From: Luteirhabdus pelagi
GTDB lineage: Bacteria > Bacteroidota > Bacteroidia > Flavobacteriales > Flavobacteriaceae
Assembly (NCBI RefSeq): GCF_016827595.1
Contig: NZ_JAECMS010000001.1
Coordinates: 558,001-622,000 of the forward strand
Reading direction: 5' to 3'
Length of the DNA stretch: 64,000 bases
Every line of letters begins with the position of its first letter. Within the stretch, counting starts at the first letter, position 1. The translations under genes and the position numbers were made by a program. Shown piece after piece: positions 28,353 to 36,348 of this stretch. A model generated the notes under the pieces. That model worked only from the letters and a program-made list of their open reading frames with translations. It did not search any database and was not told the DNA's origin.

Positions 28353-28709
28353 ATGGAAAAATTGACCAATAAGGAAGAAGAAGTGATGCAAGCGCTTTGG
28401 AAACTTGGCAAGGCATTTGTTAAAGAGCTAGTGGTGACACTTCCTTCTGATAATCATTATAATACTATTTCGACCATTGTTCGAAATTTGGAGGAAAAAG
28501 GTTATGTTTCCTATAACGCTTATGGAAAAACGCATCAATATTATCCCATTATAAGCAAGGAAGCGTATACAAGAACATTTATGCAGCATGCCATGAAGAA
28601 ATACTTCAACAATAATTATAAGAATGTTGTTTCCTTTTTTGCTGAAGAGGAAAAGATTTCTGCCGACGAACTACGTGAAATTTTAGCCATCATAGAAAAC
28701 AAGTCGTAA
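28353..28709 (+). CDS. BlaI/MecI-family transcriptional repressor
   Basis: A 118-aa winged-helix repressor with the typical start LTNKEEEVMQALWKLGKAFVKELV, recognition-helix region YNTISTIVRNLEEKGYVS and a helical dimerisation tail. In the known systems the repressor is cleaved after its partner BlaR1/MecR1 senses a signal; in Bacteroidota the signals are mostly unknown and not necessarily beta-lactams. The stop codon overlaps the ATG of the next gene by 1 nt, so the pair is translationally coupled. Confidence 0.92.
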   Translation: MEKLTNKEEEVMQALWKLGKAFVKELVVTLPSDNHYNTISTIVRNLEEKGYVSYNAYGKTHQYYPIISKEAYTRTFMQHAMKKYFNNNYKNVVSFFAEEEKISADELREILAIIENKS

Positions 28710-30514
28710 TGGAACTATTTTTTCCCATGTTGAAATCGGCGCTAGTGCTATCGCTCTTTTTAGGCGTTTATCAGCTTTTCCTGAAGCAGGATACGCACTT
28801 TAGTCTTCACCGTTGGTTCCTTCTATCGGGGATAGCGGTCTCCTTCATTTTGCCGTTCCTCATTTTTGAAACGGTGGTGCAGAAAGAACTTCCTGCAGAA
28901 CTTCTTATATCACAAGGGGCTGAAAATTTTTCCCCCGATGCCGAAGAAACGGCTATGGTTTCTTGGATAACAATTGGACTTTATTCCTACCTTATTATAG
29001 TAGCAGCGTTTTTCATTCGAATGCTCATTCAAATAGGAGGTCTTTTGCATCTTCTAAAAGATATCCGTAGCATCCGAAAAGGCACGATTGTTTACCATAT
29101 TACGAATCGCTCGCTCGCCCCTTTCTCCTTTTTCAACCATATTGTTTACAATCCTGAACAACATAGTAAGGCTGAAGTACAGATGATTCTAGCGCACGAA
29201 ACTGCTCATGCGCGACAATTTCACTCGATAGACATACTGATAGCCAATCTTCTTGTTTGTTTACAATGGTTCAATCCGTTTGCATGGATTTATCGAAAGT
29301 CTATTATGACCAACCTGGAATATTTGGCGGACCGTGAAAGTATTTCAGTGGCTCCTTCCCCGAAAACATATCAATTGGCAATGGTGAAGAACGCCCTACC
29401 GCTATCTACGCCAGCGCTTGCCAGTACCTTTTATCAATCAAACATCAAAAAACGAATTATTATGCTAAACAAAAACAGTTCTAATAGGTTTCACAAATTC
29501 AAGATTATCGCTATCCTTCCTTTATTGGCGGTATTCTTTTGGAGTTTTAATGTGAAGGAAAGAGTCGAATGGAATAGTATCGAGACGAATACTTCCGATA
29601 ATACCCCTACTACTGTTTCAGAAATTGGTGGTGAAACCGCATCTACGGAACCAAATACGACAACCTCTTCGAAAATTGAAAAGGAGGCTGCCACGAATGA
29701 AAAGGTTTCTTCCATTAGTAAAAATGAAGAACCCGTTTCTACTGCGGTGCAAGAAACTCAGGAAATCGTTCATGTAACTATTACCAAAAATTCTTCGGAT
29801 GCCGACCTTGATCAAATGAAACGGATGCTATTGGATGAACATAAAGTTGAATTCGACTATAAAAAAGTGAAGCGCAATGCTGCAGGTGAAATAATCGGCA
29901 TCCGTATTGTGGTTGAAGACGAATTCTCCGGAAATAAATCGCAATACCATACCAGCAGCGACTCACCGATTAATGACATTCACATCATTCGCAAAGCGAA
30001 TGGAGGCCTTTCCATCGGAAACCTTAAGTCGAAAGCCGAAGCAAACGCTTCTATGGAAGAAGTGGAGCAAAAAATGGCGGAACGCAGGGAAGAAATGGAA
30101 ATACGTCGGAAAGAAATGGAAGAGCGCCGTGTCGAAATGGAGGTGGAAAGAGAAGAACGTCGTCGAGATATGCGGGAGGAAATGCGAGCAAGACGTGAAG
30201 CAATGCGCGATGAAATGGGGATGCAACGCGATTCGCTACGTGAAGAACGCATTCGGGTTCGACGTGGTGCCATGGATGATTCCGTTCGTATAATAAGGAA
30301 TAAACATCGAAACGTCCAATTTGGAGCAGGACATATATCGGATAATGGTCAACCGCTTATCGTCGTAGATGGAAAAGTACGCGAGCGAGATGCCTTACAG
30401 GAGATCTTACCAGAACAAATTGAATCCGTAAATGTTATAAAGGGTAAAAAGGCGGTCGATAAATATGGTCCGAAGGCTATGGATGGCGTTATTGAAATTA
30501 AAACCAAGAATTAG
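28709..30514 (+). CDS. M56 (BlaR1/MecR1-like) membrane metallopeptidase with TonB-plug-like C-terminus
   Basis: The N-terminal 290 residues hold about four membrane helices and the M56 zinc site HETAH at 163-167, with a downstream LEYLADRE glutamate. This is the signal-transducing protease of BlaR1-type systems. Instead of a penicillin-binding sensor domain it has a Ser/Thr-rich extracytoplasmic linker and a highly charged segment of repeated EEMEIRRKEMEERR type (about 450-520, likely a long helix). It ends with about 55 residues (VVDGKVRERDALQ...KYGPKAMDGVIEIKTK) resembling the plug region of TonB-dependent receptors. No penicillin-binding motif is present, so the ligand is unknown. Confidence 0.88.
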   Translation: MELFFPMLKSALVLSLFLGVYQLFLKQDTHFSLHRWFLLSGIAVSFILPFLIFETVVQKELPAELLISQGAENFSPDAEETAMVSWITIGLYSYLIIVAAFFIRMLIQIGGLLHLLKDIRSIRKGTIVYHITNRSLAPFSFFNHIVYNPEQHSKAEVQMILAHETAHARQFHSIDILIANLLVCLQWFNPFAWIYRKSIMTNLEYLADRESISVAPSPKTYQLAMVKNALPLSTPALASTFYQSNIKKRIIMLNKNSSNRFHKFKIIAILPLLAVFFWSFNVKERVEWNSIETNTSDNTPTTVSEIGGETASTEPNTTTSSKIEKEAATNEKVSSISKNEEPVSTAVQETQEIVHVTITKNSSDADLDQMKRMLLDEHKVEFDYKKVKRNAAGEIIGIRIVVEDEFSGNKSQYHTSSDSPINDIHIIRKANGGLSIGNLKSKAEANASMEEVEQKMAERREEMEIRRKEMEERRVEMEVEREERRRDMREEMRARREAMRDEMGMQRDSLREERIRVRRGAMDDSVRIIRNKHRNVQFGAGHISDNGQPLIVVDGKVRERDALQEILPEQIESVNVIKGKKAVDKYGPKAMDGVIEIKTKN

Positions 30515-30540
30515 GCATCCTCAATTCTTATATTATTCTT

Positions 30541-30577
30541 AAACCTCTCGTTGCTTTTCGGGAGGTTTGTTATTTTT
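30541..30577 (+). terminator. Terminator of the blaI-blaR1-like operon
   Basis: AAACCTCTCG (30541-30550) pairs with CGGGAGGTTT (30559-30568), one G-T pair, loop TTGCTTTT, followed by GTTATTTTT. Confidence 0.8.
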
Positions 30578-30585
30578 AGAGGGTT

Positions 30586-30747
30586 ATGGGATTAAAACGA
30601 ACATTCTTTAAAGGACTCGCTCAGCTAAACAAGAAAGTGCTACCAAGCTTCACCAAAAAAGATGTCGATCTGTCAAAAGCGTCAAAGCTTCAGTTGGCTT
30701 TGTTTGCCTATAAGATGTGGGTAACAAAAAATGCAGTGAATCAGTAA
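30586..30747 (+). CDS. Small conserved basic protein (53 aa)
   Basis: An ATG frame of 54 codons encodes MGLKRTFFKGLAQLNKKVLP..., a Lys-rich protein with a KASKLQLALFAYKMWV helix. It resembles a family of 45-55-aa flavobacterial proteins that I recall often sits near RNA-related genes and is sometimes labelled, wrongly in my view, as SsrA-binding. Its function is unknown. It starts close behind the upstream terminator and overlaps apt by 7 bp at the 3' ends. Confidence 0.65.
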   Translation: MGLKRTFFKGLAQLNKKVLPSFTKKDVDLSKASKLQLALFAYKMWVTKNAVNQ

Positions 30748-31250
30748 CTCATCAACGACCGAACTTCGTACTTCTTTAACTTTTCACTTCCTTTAAGAAA
30801 CTCCAGTTCTATTAGAAAATTACATTGAATAATTGTCCCGCCAAGTTGCTCAATTAATTTACAGGCAGCTCTCGCGGTACCGCCTGTAGCCAGCACATCA
30901 TCGTGCAAAAGCACTTTTTCTCCTTCTTTTATGGCATCTTCGTGAATTTCCAAGGCATCCATCCCATATTCTAGGGTATAGGGCTGTTTCAGGGTTTGAA
31001 ACGGCAGCTTCCCTCCTTTCCGAATGGGTACAAAGCCTGCATTCAATTCTTTTGCCAATAGACTTGCGAAGAAAAAGCCACGTGATTCAATTCCTACTAC
31101 CTTATCAATTTTGGCATTCGCCAATAACGTAAGTTGCTCGAGACAGTATTGTAATGCCTCGGCATCTGCCAAAAGAGGCGTAATATCTTTAAAATCGACA
31201 CCAGGTTTCGGAAAATCGGGTATGGCGCGTATGTATTTTTCTAAATCCAT
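30741..31250 (-). CDS. apt: Adenine phosphoribosyltransferase
   Basis: Apt salvages adenine with PRPP to AMP. The 169-aa protein has the standard start (IRAIPDFPKPGVDFKDITPLL), the VVGIESRGFFFASLLA segment and the PRPP-binding loop VLLHDDVLATGGTARA. The ATG at 31250 is chosen over the longer frame from 31316, which would cross a promoter region. Confidence 0.95.
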   Translation of the reverse strand: MDLEKYIRAIPDFPKPGVDFKDITPLLADAEALQYCLEQLTLLANAKIDKVVGIESRGFFFASLLAKELNAGFVPIRKGGKLPFQTLKQPYTLEYGMDALEIHEDAIKEGEKVLLHDDVLATGGTARAACKLIEQLGGTIIQCNFLIELEFLKGSEKLKKYEVRSLMSY

Positions 31251-31270
31251 GCTATTTTTTTGAAAAGTGC

Positions 31271-31302
31271 TTTGTCTATAAAGGTAAAAAGAAATATATT
31301 TG
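31271..31302 (+). promoter_or_regulatory. Strong consensus promoter (TTTG-N20-TATATTTG)
   Basis: TTTG at 31271-31274 and TATATTTG at 31295-31302 with 20-bp spacing is a textbook Bacteroidota -33/-7 pair on the plus strand, with transcription expected near 31309. The next genes downstream are the GIY-YIG gene and tRNA-Arg, so this is probably the tRNA promoter. Confidence 0.65.
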
Positions 31303-31341
31303 CACCCGCCTTTCAAGGAAACAGTTTTTCTTTTCCTTTTT

Positions 31342-31411
31342 GGCGGGCAAGCCCCTAGAAAGTCATATTTTTCTAAGGGCTTACATTAAAATATCGGGCC
31401 TCGTGCCCGCC
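31342..31411 (+). other. Structured RNA leader candidate
   Basis: An outer stem GGCGGGC (31342-31348)/GCCCGCC (31405-31411) encloses a hairpin AAGCCCCTAGAAA (31349-31361)/TTTCTAAGGGCTT (31370-31382) with one mismatch. It lies between the promoter and the GIY-YIG gene. It could be a tRNA-leader structure, a processed RNA or a REP-like sequence; nothing identifies it further. Confidence 0.4.
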
Positions 31412-31479
31412 CGTACCGAACGGCACCTGCCCGAAAGTTGTCAGGCGGGCGTTCGGGTGGGGCGCATAAAATACTAAGG

Positions 31480-31737
31480 ATGTTTTATGTATATGTTCTT
31501 TACAGTTCAATGTCAGAAAGATATTATGTTGGTATCACCAACAATTTAGTAAGACGACTTGATGAACACAACAGTGAAAAGGTTGCTTCAACAAAGCCAT
31601 ACCTGCCTTGGAAAATCGTTCATCAAGAAACTTTTGAAACTCGACTGGAAGCAAGGAATCGAGAAAAATATCTCAAATCTGCAGCTGGAAGAAGATGGAG
31701 AAAGAAAAACATATGGCCTCGTGGCGCAACTGAATAG
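31480..31737 (+). CDS. GIY-YIG nuclease-domain protein (UPF0213-like)
   Basis: The 85-aa protein has the YVYVLYSS...YYVGITNNLVRRLDEHN core of the GIY-YIG nuclease fold and the ETRLEARNREKYLKSAAGRRW segment with the family's conserved Glu. Single-domain proteins like this are common in Bacteroidota, often near rRNA or tRNA genes; their substrate is unknown. The ATG at 31480 directly starts the fold. The last eight codons are read from the 5' part of tRNA-Arg (31715 onward), so the gene runs into the tRNA. Confidence 0.85.
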   Translation: MFYVYVLYSSMSERYYVGITNNLVRRLDEHNSEKVASTKPYLPWKIVHQETFETRLEARNREKYLKSAAGRRWRKKNIWPRGATE

Positions 31738-31788
31738 CGCATCTGATTACGGCTCAGAAGGTTCCAGGTTTGAATCCTGGCGAGGTCA
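31715..31788 (+). tRNA. tRNA-Arg (anticodon ACG)
   Basis: A full cloverleaf is visible. Acceptor GGCCTCG pairs with CGAGGTC (31781-31787), and the D stem is GCGC/GCGC. The anticodon arm is TCTGA-TTACGGC-TCAGA with ACG at 31749-31751, the variable loop AGGTT, and the T arm CCAGG-TTTGAAT-CCTGG; discriminator A is at 31788. CCA is not encoded. ACG is read as inosine-CG and serves CGN arginine codons. Its 5' part overlaps the end of the GIY-YIG frame. Confidence 0.95.
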
Positions 31789-31789
31789 C
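31778..31789. repeat. 12-bp tRNA-end repeat, copy 1 (within tRNA-Arg)
   Basis: TGGCGAGGTCAC covers the 3' end of tRNA-Arg and recurs at 32056-32067. Duplicated tRNA 3' ends are typical of integration scars, though 12 bp could also be chance or local duplication. Confidence 0.45.
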
Positions 31790-31801
31790 TTAACTCGCAG
31801 A

Positions 31802-31828
31802 CCCTGCATGAAAATGCAGGGTTTTGTA
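31802..31828 (+). terminator. Terminator of tRNA-Arg
   Basis: CCCTGCAT (31802-31809) pairs with ATGCAGGG (31814-31821) around GAAA, followed by TTTTGTATTTT. Confidence 0.85.
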
Positions 31829-32085
31829 TTTTGGAGTGTCGAAAGATATCCTTTCGTATACGAACAAGAATTACAAAACCGCAGCACTTTAGTGATGCAT
31901 ATTTGCATTTTCAGGAGAGGGTTCAAAGGATCACCAGAGGTAATCCTGCTGGTATCAAGAGTATAGCGAGTAATCCTGCCCCGGCAGGATGCCCGCGCAC
32001 CGCCTCGCCCCTCACTACAAAACATCCACAGGATATTTTGCAACCGTTCGGTCGTTGGCGAGGTCACAATAAATAGTTCCATAAG
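31829..32085. other. Intergenic region with possible integration scar
   Basis: No credible gene. It contains a twice-occurring GTAATCCTGC word (about 31939 and 31970), a G/C-rich patch around 31979-32010 and the second 12-bp tRNA-end repeat. Reading frames here lack family likeness. Confidence 0.5.
32056..32067. repeat. 12-bp tRNA-end repeat, copy 2
   Basis: TGGCGAGGTCAC, identical to the 3' end of tRNA-Arg at 31778-31789, 278 bp downstream in the same orientation. Confidence 0.45.
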
Positions 32086-32117
32086 AAAAAACGCCAAGTT
32101 TGCTTGAGCGTTTTTTT
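32086..32117 (+). terminator. Terminator-like hairpin
   Basis: ACGCCAAG and CTTGAGCGT form a stem with one bulged A and a TTTG loop, flanked by AAAAA and TTTTTTT. It may act in both directions and isolates the tRNA region from the SulP gene. Confidence 0.7.
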
Positions 32118-32345
32118 GTTTGAATTACTTTCAAGACAACGTTCTGGATGGATGTCAGTGTAACGCCCACCCTTTCGAACTTACAATACCAATAAACCAT
32201 ACCCAACACATACGGTTTTCGTTTTAAAAACCTTCCAATTCGCATAAAACCTTAGTTTCTTTGCATACCTTCAAAATAATCTGTCAAAAACGCTAAAAAA
32301 ATCAGATTTGCTTTAATATCTTATAGCCTTAAACTTAGAATATAG

Positions 32346-34001
32346 ATGAAGACACCTAAATTTCTCCAATTAAACAATCTGAAAGGCGATATCATGGGCG
32401 GGCTTGTTGCCGGTGTGGTAGCACTTCCGTTAGCCTTAGCTTTCGGTGTACAATCCGGAATGGGCGCTACGGCCGGACTCTATGGCGCTATTGCAATCGG
32501 AATATTCGCTGCAGCTTTCGGAGGTACCGAAACACAAGCAAGTGGACCCACTGGTCCGATGACCGTTGTTTCTGCAGCACTAGTGGCCGGAGCCATTGAA
32601 GTTACCGGTAGCCTGGAAGCGGGAATGGGTATAATATTAGCCTCCTTTCTTCTAGCAGGTCTCTTGCAAATTGTGTTTGGTTTTTTAAATATTGCTGGCT
32701 ACGTTAAATACTTTCCGTACCCCGTAATATCAGGGTTTATGAGCGGGGTCGGTTTGATTATCATAATTCTACAAATTTTTCCTTTCGCTGGATTGGATTC
32801 ACCAAAATCAACCGTAAAAGTTATAAAAGATATGCCCAGGTTGTTGGAAGAATATAACCTTCAAGCCATGCTGCTCGGTGCTATAACTGTTGTTGTGTAT
32901 TTCATTTGGCCAAAAGTAACAAAGGCTATTCCAAGTGCTTTGGTCGCACTTATCGTTGCCACACTTATCGGGTATTTCTTCAACATGGACATTCCGGTTA
33001 TCGGAGATATACCTAGCGGATTGCCAGCGCTTCAGATTGGCACGATTATGAGCATCGAAAGCTCTTCCTATACATTGATCATAGAGTATGCTTTCGTTCT
33101 AGCAATTCTAGGTAGTATCGATTCCTTGCTTACAGCTGTTATTGCCGATAATATGACCAAGACAAAGCATAATTCAAATCGGGAATTAATCGGCCAGGGA
33201 ATCGGTAATACGATTGGAGCCTTAATCGGAGGTATTCCCGGCGCTGGAGCAACAAAAGGTACGGTTGTAAATATTAATGCCGGAGGAAGAACCCGTCGTT
33301 CTGGTATGCTTCACGGTACCTTCTTATTAGCTGTGCTATTGGGACTAGGGTCATTGGCTTCGCATATTCCACTCTGTGTATTGGCAGGATTACTGATTCC
33401 TATCGGATTTAAGATTATCGATGTGAAAGGTTTAAAGCATTTATTGAAAGTACCGAAATCGGATGCCGTGGTTATGGTTATCGTACTCTTGATGACCACC
33501 TTTGGTAGTTTAATCCAAGCAGTAGGAATTGGTGTCGCCTTAGCATGTCTGTTGTTTATGAAAAAGTCGGGCGATATGAGTGAACGCGGACTTGAAGTTG
33601 GGAATGTTTCCGATTTGGATGAAACACCCTGGGAAGACGAAGGTGAATTCTACAAAACATACAAGGACAAGGTACTTATCAAACGCCTATATGGCCCGCT
33701 GTTTTTTGGCTTTACCTCTTATTTTAAGGATCAGGTGAAGAAACATGCCATCGATGTCGATGCTGTTATTTTTAGAATGGATAGGGTACCTTATATCGAT
33801 CAATCAGGAATTTATACGCTAGAAGACATCATCTTTGATCTACGTTCTAGGGATATTGAAGTGATGTTTGTCGGTCTTCAAGACCAGCCTAGGGATATGC
33901 TGGAAGCGGTTGATGTCGTTCCCGATTTGGTTCCTGAAGAAGATATTTTTGCAACCATATATGATTGCTTGGACTATCTTAAGCTTCGGTTGAGTTCATA
34001 A
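32346..34001 (+). CDS. SulP-family anion transporter with STAS domain
   Basis: The 551-aa membrane protein opens with the SulP signature (DIMGGLVAGVVALPLALAFG, GLYGAIAIGIFAAAFG) and keeps the ATGPMTVV-like QASGPTGPMTVVSAAL core motif of the anion site. There are ten or more membrane helices up to about residue 410. A cytoplasmic STAS domain follows (about 440-545, with VIFRMDRVPYIDQSGIYTLEDII). SulP members carry sulfate, bicarbonate or other anions; the substrate cannot be read from sequence alone. Single gene. Confidence 0.92.
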   Translation: MKTPKFLQLNNLKGDIMGGLVAGVVALPLALAFGVQSGMGATAGLYGAIAIGIFAAAFGGTETQASGPTGPMTVVSAALVAGAIEVTGSLEAGMGIILASFLLAGLLQIVFGFLNIAGYVKYFPYPVISGFMSGVGLIIIILQIFPFAGLDSPKSTVKVIKDMPRLLEEYNLQAMLLGAITVVVYFIWPKVTKAIPSALVALIVATLIGYFFNMDIPVIGDIPSGLPALQIGTIMSIESSSYTLIIEYAFVLAILGSIDSLLTAVIADNMTKTKHNSNRELIGQGIGNTIGALIGGIPGAGATKGTVVNINAGGRTRRSGMLHGTFLLAVLLGLGSLASHIPLCVLAGLLIPIGFKIIDVKGLKHLLKVPKSDAVVMVIVLLMTTFGSLIQAVGIGVALACLLFMKKSGDMSERGLEVGNVSDLDETPWEDEGEFYKTYKDKVLIKRLYGPLFFGFTSYFKDQVKKHAIDVDAVIFRMDRVPYIDQSGIYTLEDIIFDLRSRDIEVMFVGLQDQPRDMLEAVDVVPDLVPEEDIFATIYDCLDYLKLRLSS

Positions 34002-34059
34002 AGCTGAAAAAATACATATTGAATTTGGTTTGAAAGGCATAAATATGCTTTTCAAACCA

Positions 34060-34497
34060 TTAATTCTCTGAAAGCTCCTTAACCTTTTGTAGGGCTTTGC
34101 TCCAAAGGTCTTTAAAGGTTTCAACATGCTTATCGTCCATTTCCATCTGAACTTGAAGAAGTGTGGTGCCATCTTCTTCCGATAGGTAGTACTTTTCTTC
34201 GGAAGGTGCCCATTCCTTCACCTTTTCACTGGTGGTATCTTCTACCCCATCCTCAACAATACCAATATGTTTAAAAAACATTTTGGCTGGAATTTCTTTC
34301 TTTTCAATAATCGCAACCATCCCAGAACCCTTTGGGTCCAAAAAGTGAATTTTACTCCCTTCCTGCCAATCGCTTTTGGCATGCGAGCCCTCTGTAAATG
34401 CTGACGTCCATTCCCGGTAGGTCTTGTCATTCCAAAGAACAGCCCAGACACTTTCCCTTTTCGCTTCAATTTCAATTTGAAAGGTTTGATTTTTCAT
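34060..34497 (-). CDS. SRPBCC/AHSA1-like domain protein
   Basis: The 145-aa cytosolic protein has the START/SRPBCC pattern: an N-terminal strand IEIEAKRESVWAVLWNDKTYREW, a beta-rich middle with WQEGSKIHFLDPKGSGM, and a long C-terminal helix ending FKDLWSKALQKVKELSEN. These small ligand-binding folds are often involved in stress or lipid binding; nothing indicates the ligand. It is convergent with the SulP gene. Confidence 0.8.
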   Translation of the reverse strand: MKNQTFQIEIEAKRESVWAVLWNDKTYREWTSAFTEGSHAKSDWQEGSKIHFLDPKGSGMVAIIEKKEIPAKMFFKHIGIVEDGVEDTTSEKVKEWAPSEEKYYLSEEDGTTLLQVQMEMDDKHVETFKDLWSKALQKVKELSEN

Positions 34498-34798
34498 CGT
34501 ATTCTGAGTTTTGTTAGTTTTCTGATCTATTCCTATTTATCTAAAGAATTTTTGCGATGATCGCCTCCAACGTAGGTGATATTTTATTTCTCCTACTATC
34601 AACTTGCAAAAGTATACATATGCTTCTTCTCGGTTTCAAAAGATTTTCCATTTGAAAACTAATTCTGTAGCCGCCTCTTTTCAAAGTTACTGAGTTTTTG
34701 GATTATGTTGCTAACATTATTTAATTTAAGGCAAAACATACCTTAATGGTACCTTGATAAACTTGTCTAATTTTCTTATTTTTAATAAAAAGGATTTT
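34498..34798. other. Intergenic region, no gene
   Basis: About 300 bp between divergent genes with A/T-rich stretches only. It should hold the promoters of both neighbours. I see no clear RNA structure. Confidence 0.5.
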
Positions 34799-35263
34799 AT
34801 GAAAATGCCAGAACGTTTTGACAATGCCATAAATAAACTCTACACTGCTTTCCATTGTGGTACTTTACAACCGGAATGCTGTAAGCAATGTGCTGTCGGA
34901 AATATTATGGACAATACGGATAGCTGGAAACACCTTACGCAACAGCATGGCGGACTTCAATTGAGCTATGTTGGTACCGTTCACGAACGTTTGGGAAGGC
35001 GATTTAATGGGTATCTTCCAAGCGAATTACTTCAACTGGAAGCTGAGTTTCTTAAAGGGTGTGGTTATAAACTCCCGTATCACCATAAGAATCAATCTCA
35101 AAACATAAAAATTTCGCAGGATATGCTATTCGAAGGACTTTGCTCCTGTGTTACATATTTGAGCAGACTTGAAGGCATATCTGATGCTTTGGATTATTCA
35201 GCCTTATTTCAATATTCCCCTTCAACAAAACTTTCAGAAGAAAAAGAAACAGCACTCGTATAA
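34799..35263 (+). CDS. Cysteine-motif conserved protein of unknown function
   Basis: The 154-aa protein from ATG 34799 has a conserved Cys cluster LQPECCKQCAVGNI near residue 30, then YVGTVHERLGRRFNGYLPSELLQLEAEFLKGCGYKLP and a final CSCVTYL Cys pair. I recall flavobacterial homologues carrying labels such as Na+-translocating NADH-quinone reductase subunit F, but no flavin or Fe-S ferredoxin domain of NqrF is present. The Cys residues suggest metal or Fe-S binding. Function unknown. Confidence 0.7.
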   Translation: MKMPERFDNAINKLYTAFHCGTLQPECCKQCAVGNIMDNTDSWKHLTQQHGGLQLSYVGTVHERLGRRFNGYLPSELLQLEAEFLKGCGYKLPYHHKNQSQNIKISQDMLFEGLCSCVTYLSRLEGISDALDYSALFQYSPSTKLSEEKETALV

Positions 35264-35291
35264 CTAACTAATTCAACCATTTTATACATAC

Positions 35292-35317
35292 AAAAACCCG
35301 GCTTCGACCGGGTTTTT
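35292..35317. terminator. Bidirectional terminator between convergent genes
   Basis: AAAAACCCGG pairs perfectly with CCGGGTTTTT around CTTCGA. It serves the gene ending at 35263 and the convergent metalloprotease gene ending at 35342. Confidence 0.9.
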
Positions 35318-35341
35318 GCGTTCCAATAAACTATATCTTGA

Positions 35342-36199
35342 CTAGTACATATTCTGTAAAGCAGTGATATCGTTGTTGTTGAACTCACCATCTTCACTTG
35401 CACTAAAACAAGCTAGCATGATAGAAGTTGGATCGTATCCCGTGGGCGTTCCACTTACATGATTGGCGCCAACACTTCCAGCTCCTTCATTTACATTCTG
35501 GCCACAGCTCTGACGGCTGAACCAGTCGGTATGACGGAATCCTACGGAGTGACCAATTTCATGTGTGATAACATGTTCGTTCACATTCGTATCATATCCA
35601 TTCAGACCGTAGATCTGAACAAATTTGTGCGGTAGTCCGTTGTAGGTTGGAAATCCAGCACTTCCACCGGCACCACTAGGGTTATTAACCGTATTATCGT
35701 ATACCACCATATCCTTACTTTGGTAGTTTGTACCAAAGGTTAAGGTAAAGCTGATGGATACTCCGCTTAATCGATTATAATTGTTAACCGCCCATTGTAA
35801 GGCAGTTTGCCCTTTACTGGACAACGCCTGGCTTCCACCGGTATATCCGATGATAGAAATATTTCTACCTTGGCTTACTAAATAATTCGTACTGTATTGA
35901 CGGTCGCCATCGGCATTTTGTGCCGCTTCGGCCATCTGAAGAAGTTGTTCTTCGGTCATTACGATGTCCTCTTCAATAAAAACACGCTGCTCGGTAGTTC
36001 CATCTGGAAAATGAAATGTACCATAGCGCACAAAGTTATCGTTGAGTTCGAGAGTTCTGACAGCATCCATTACCGCTTCGGGGATTTCTTGGGTAAGGTT
36101 TTGCTCTTCAGATTCTGGGGATTCTTCGTCCTTGGAACAGGACAAGAAGGTTAGGCTACAGGCAAGCATGCCCATGAGCCCATACTTAATGGTTCTCAT
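35342..36199 (-). CDS. HEIGH-type (M57-like) zinc metalloprotease lipoprotein
   Basis: The 285-aa protein has a lipoprotein signal (Cys21, TFLSC), an acidic linker and a metzincin-type active site HEIGHSVGFRH (213-223), with the third His and the following Trp region. This fits the dual-action HEIGH peptidases annotated in Bacteroidota. Several Cys (for example in SRQSC and LACFS) may form disulfides, suggesting a surface-exposed enzyme. Substrate unknown. It has its own promoter region between 36200 and 36348. Confidence 0.85.
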   Translation of the reverse strand: MRTIKYGLMGMLACSLTFLSCSKDEESPESEEQNLTQEIPEAVMDAVRTLELNDNFVRYGTFHFPDGTTEQRVFIEEDIVMTEEQLLQMAEAAQNADGDRQYSTNYLVSQGRNISIIGYTGGSQALSSKGQTALQWAVNNYNRLSGVSISFTLTFGTNYQSKDMVVYDNTVNNPSGAGGSAGFPTYNGLPHKFVQIYGLNGYDTNVNEHVITHEIGHSVGFRHTDWFSRQSCGQNVNEGAGSVGANHVSGTPTGYDPTSIMLACFSASEDGEFNNNDITALQNMY

Positions 36200-36348
36200 A
36201 GTTATTAGGTTTGTATTAGTAAATAGTTTGTTAGGTTAACCTGAGATAAAAATAACGAAAAAAATATGAACTATTCAAAAAAATAAAGCATTAATTGCCA
36301 ATATAACAACAAATGCTTTAAATAATAGTGAAATGTTAAAAATGTAAC

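Noticed and set aside
29963-30273. Minus-strand Arg/Ser-rich frames opposite the BlaR1-like charged region
   Set aside because: They are shadows of the repetitive GAA/CGT codons of the M56 protein.
31559-31966. 135-codon plus frame through tRNA-Arg
   Set aside because: It is out of frame with the GIY-YIG gene and crosses the tRNA and its terminator.
31786-32097. Minus and plus frames in the region after tRNA-Arg
   Set aside because: No family likeness, low-complexity composition and overlap with the tRNA terminator.
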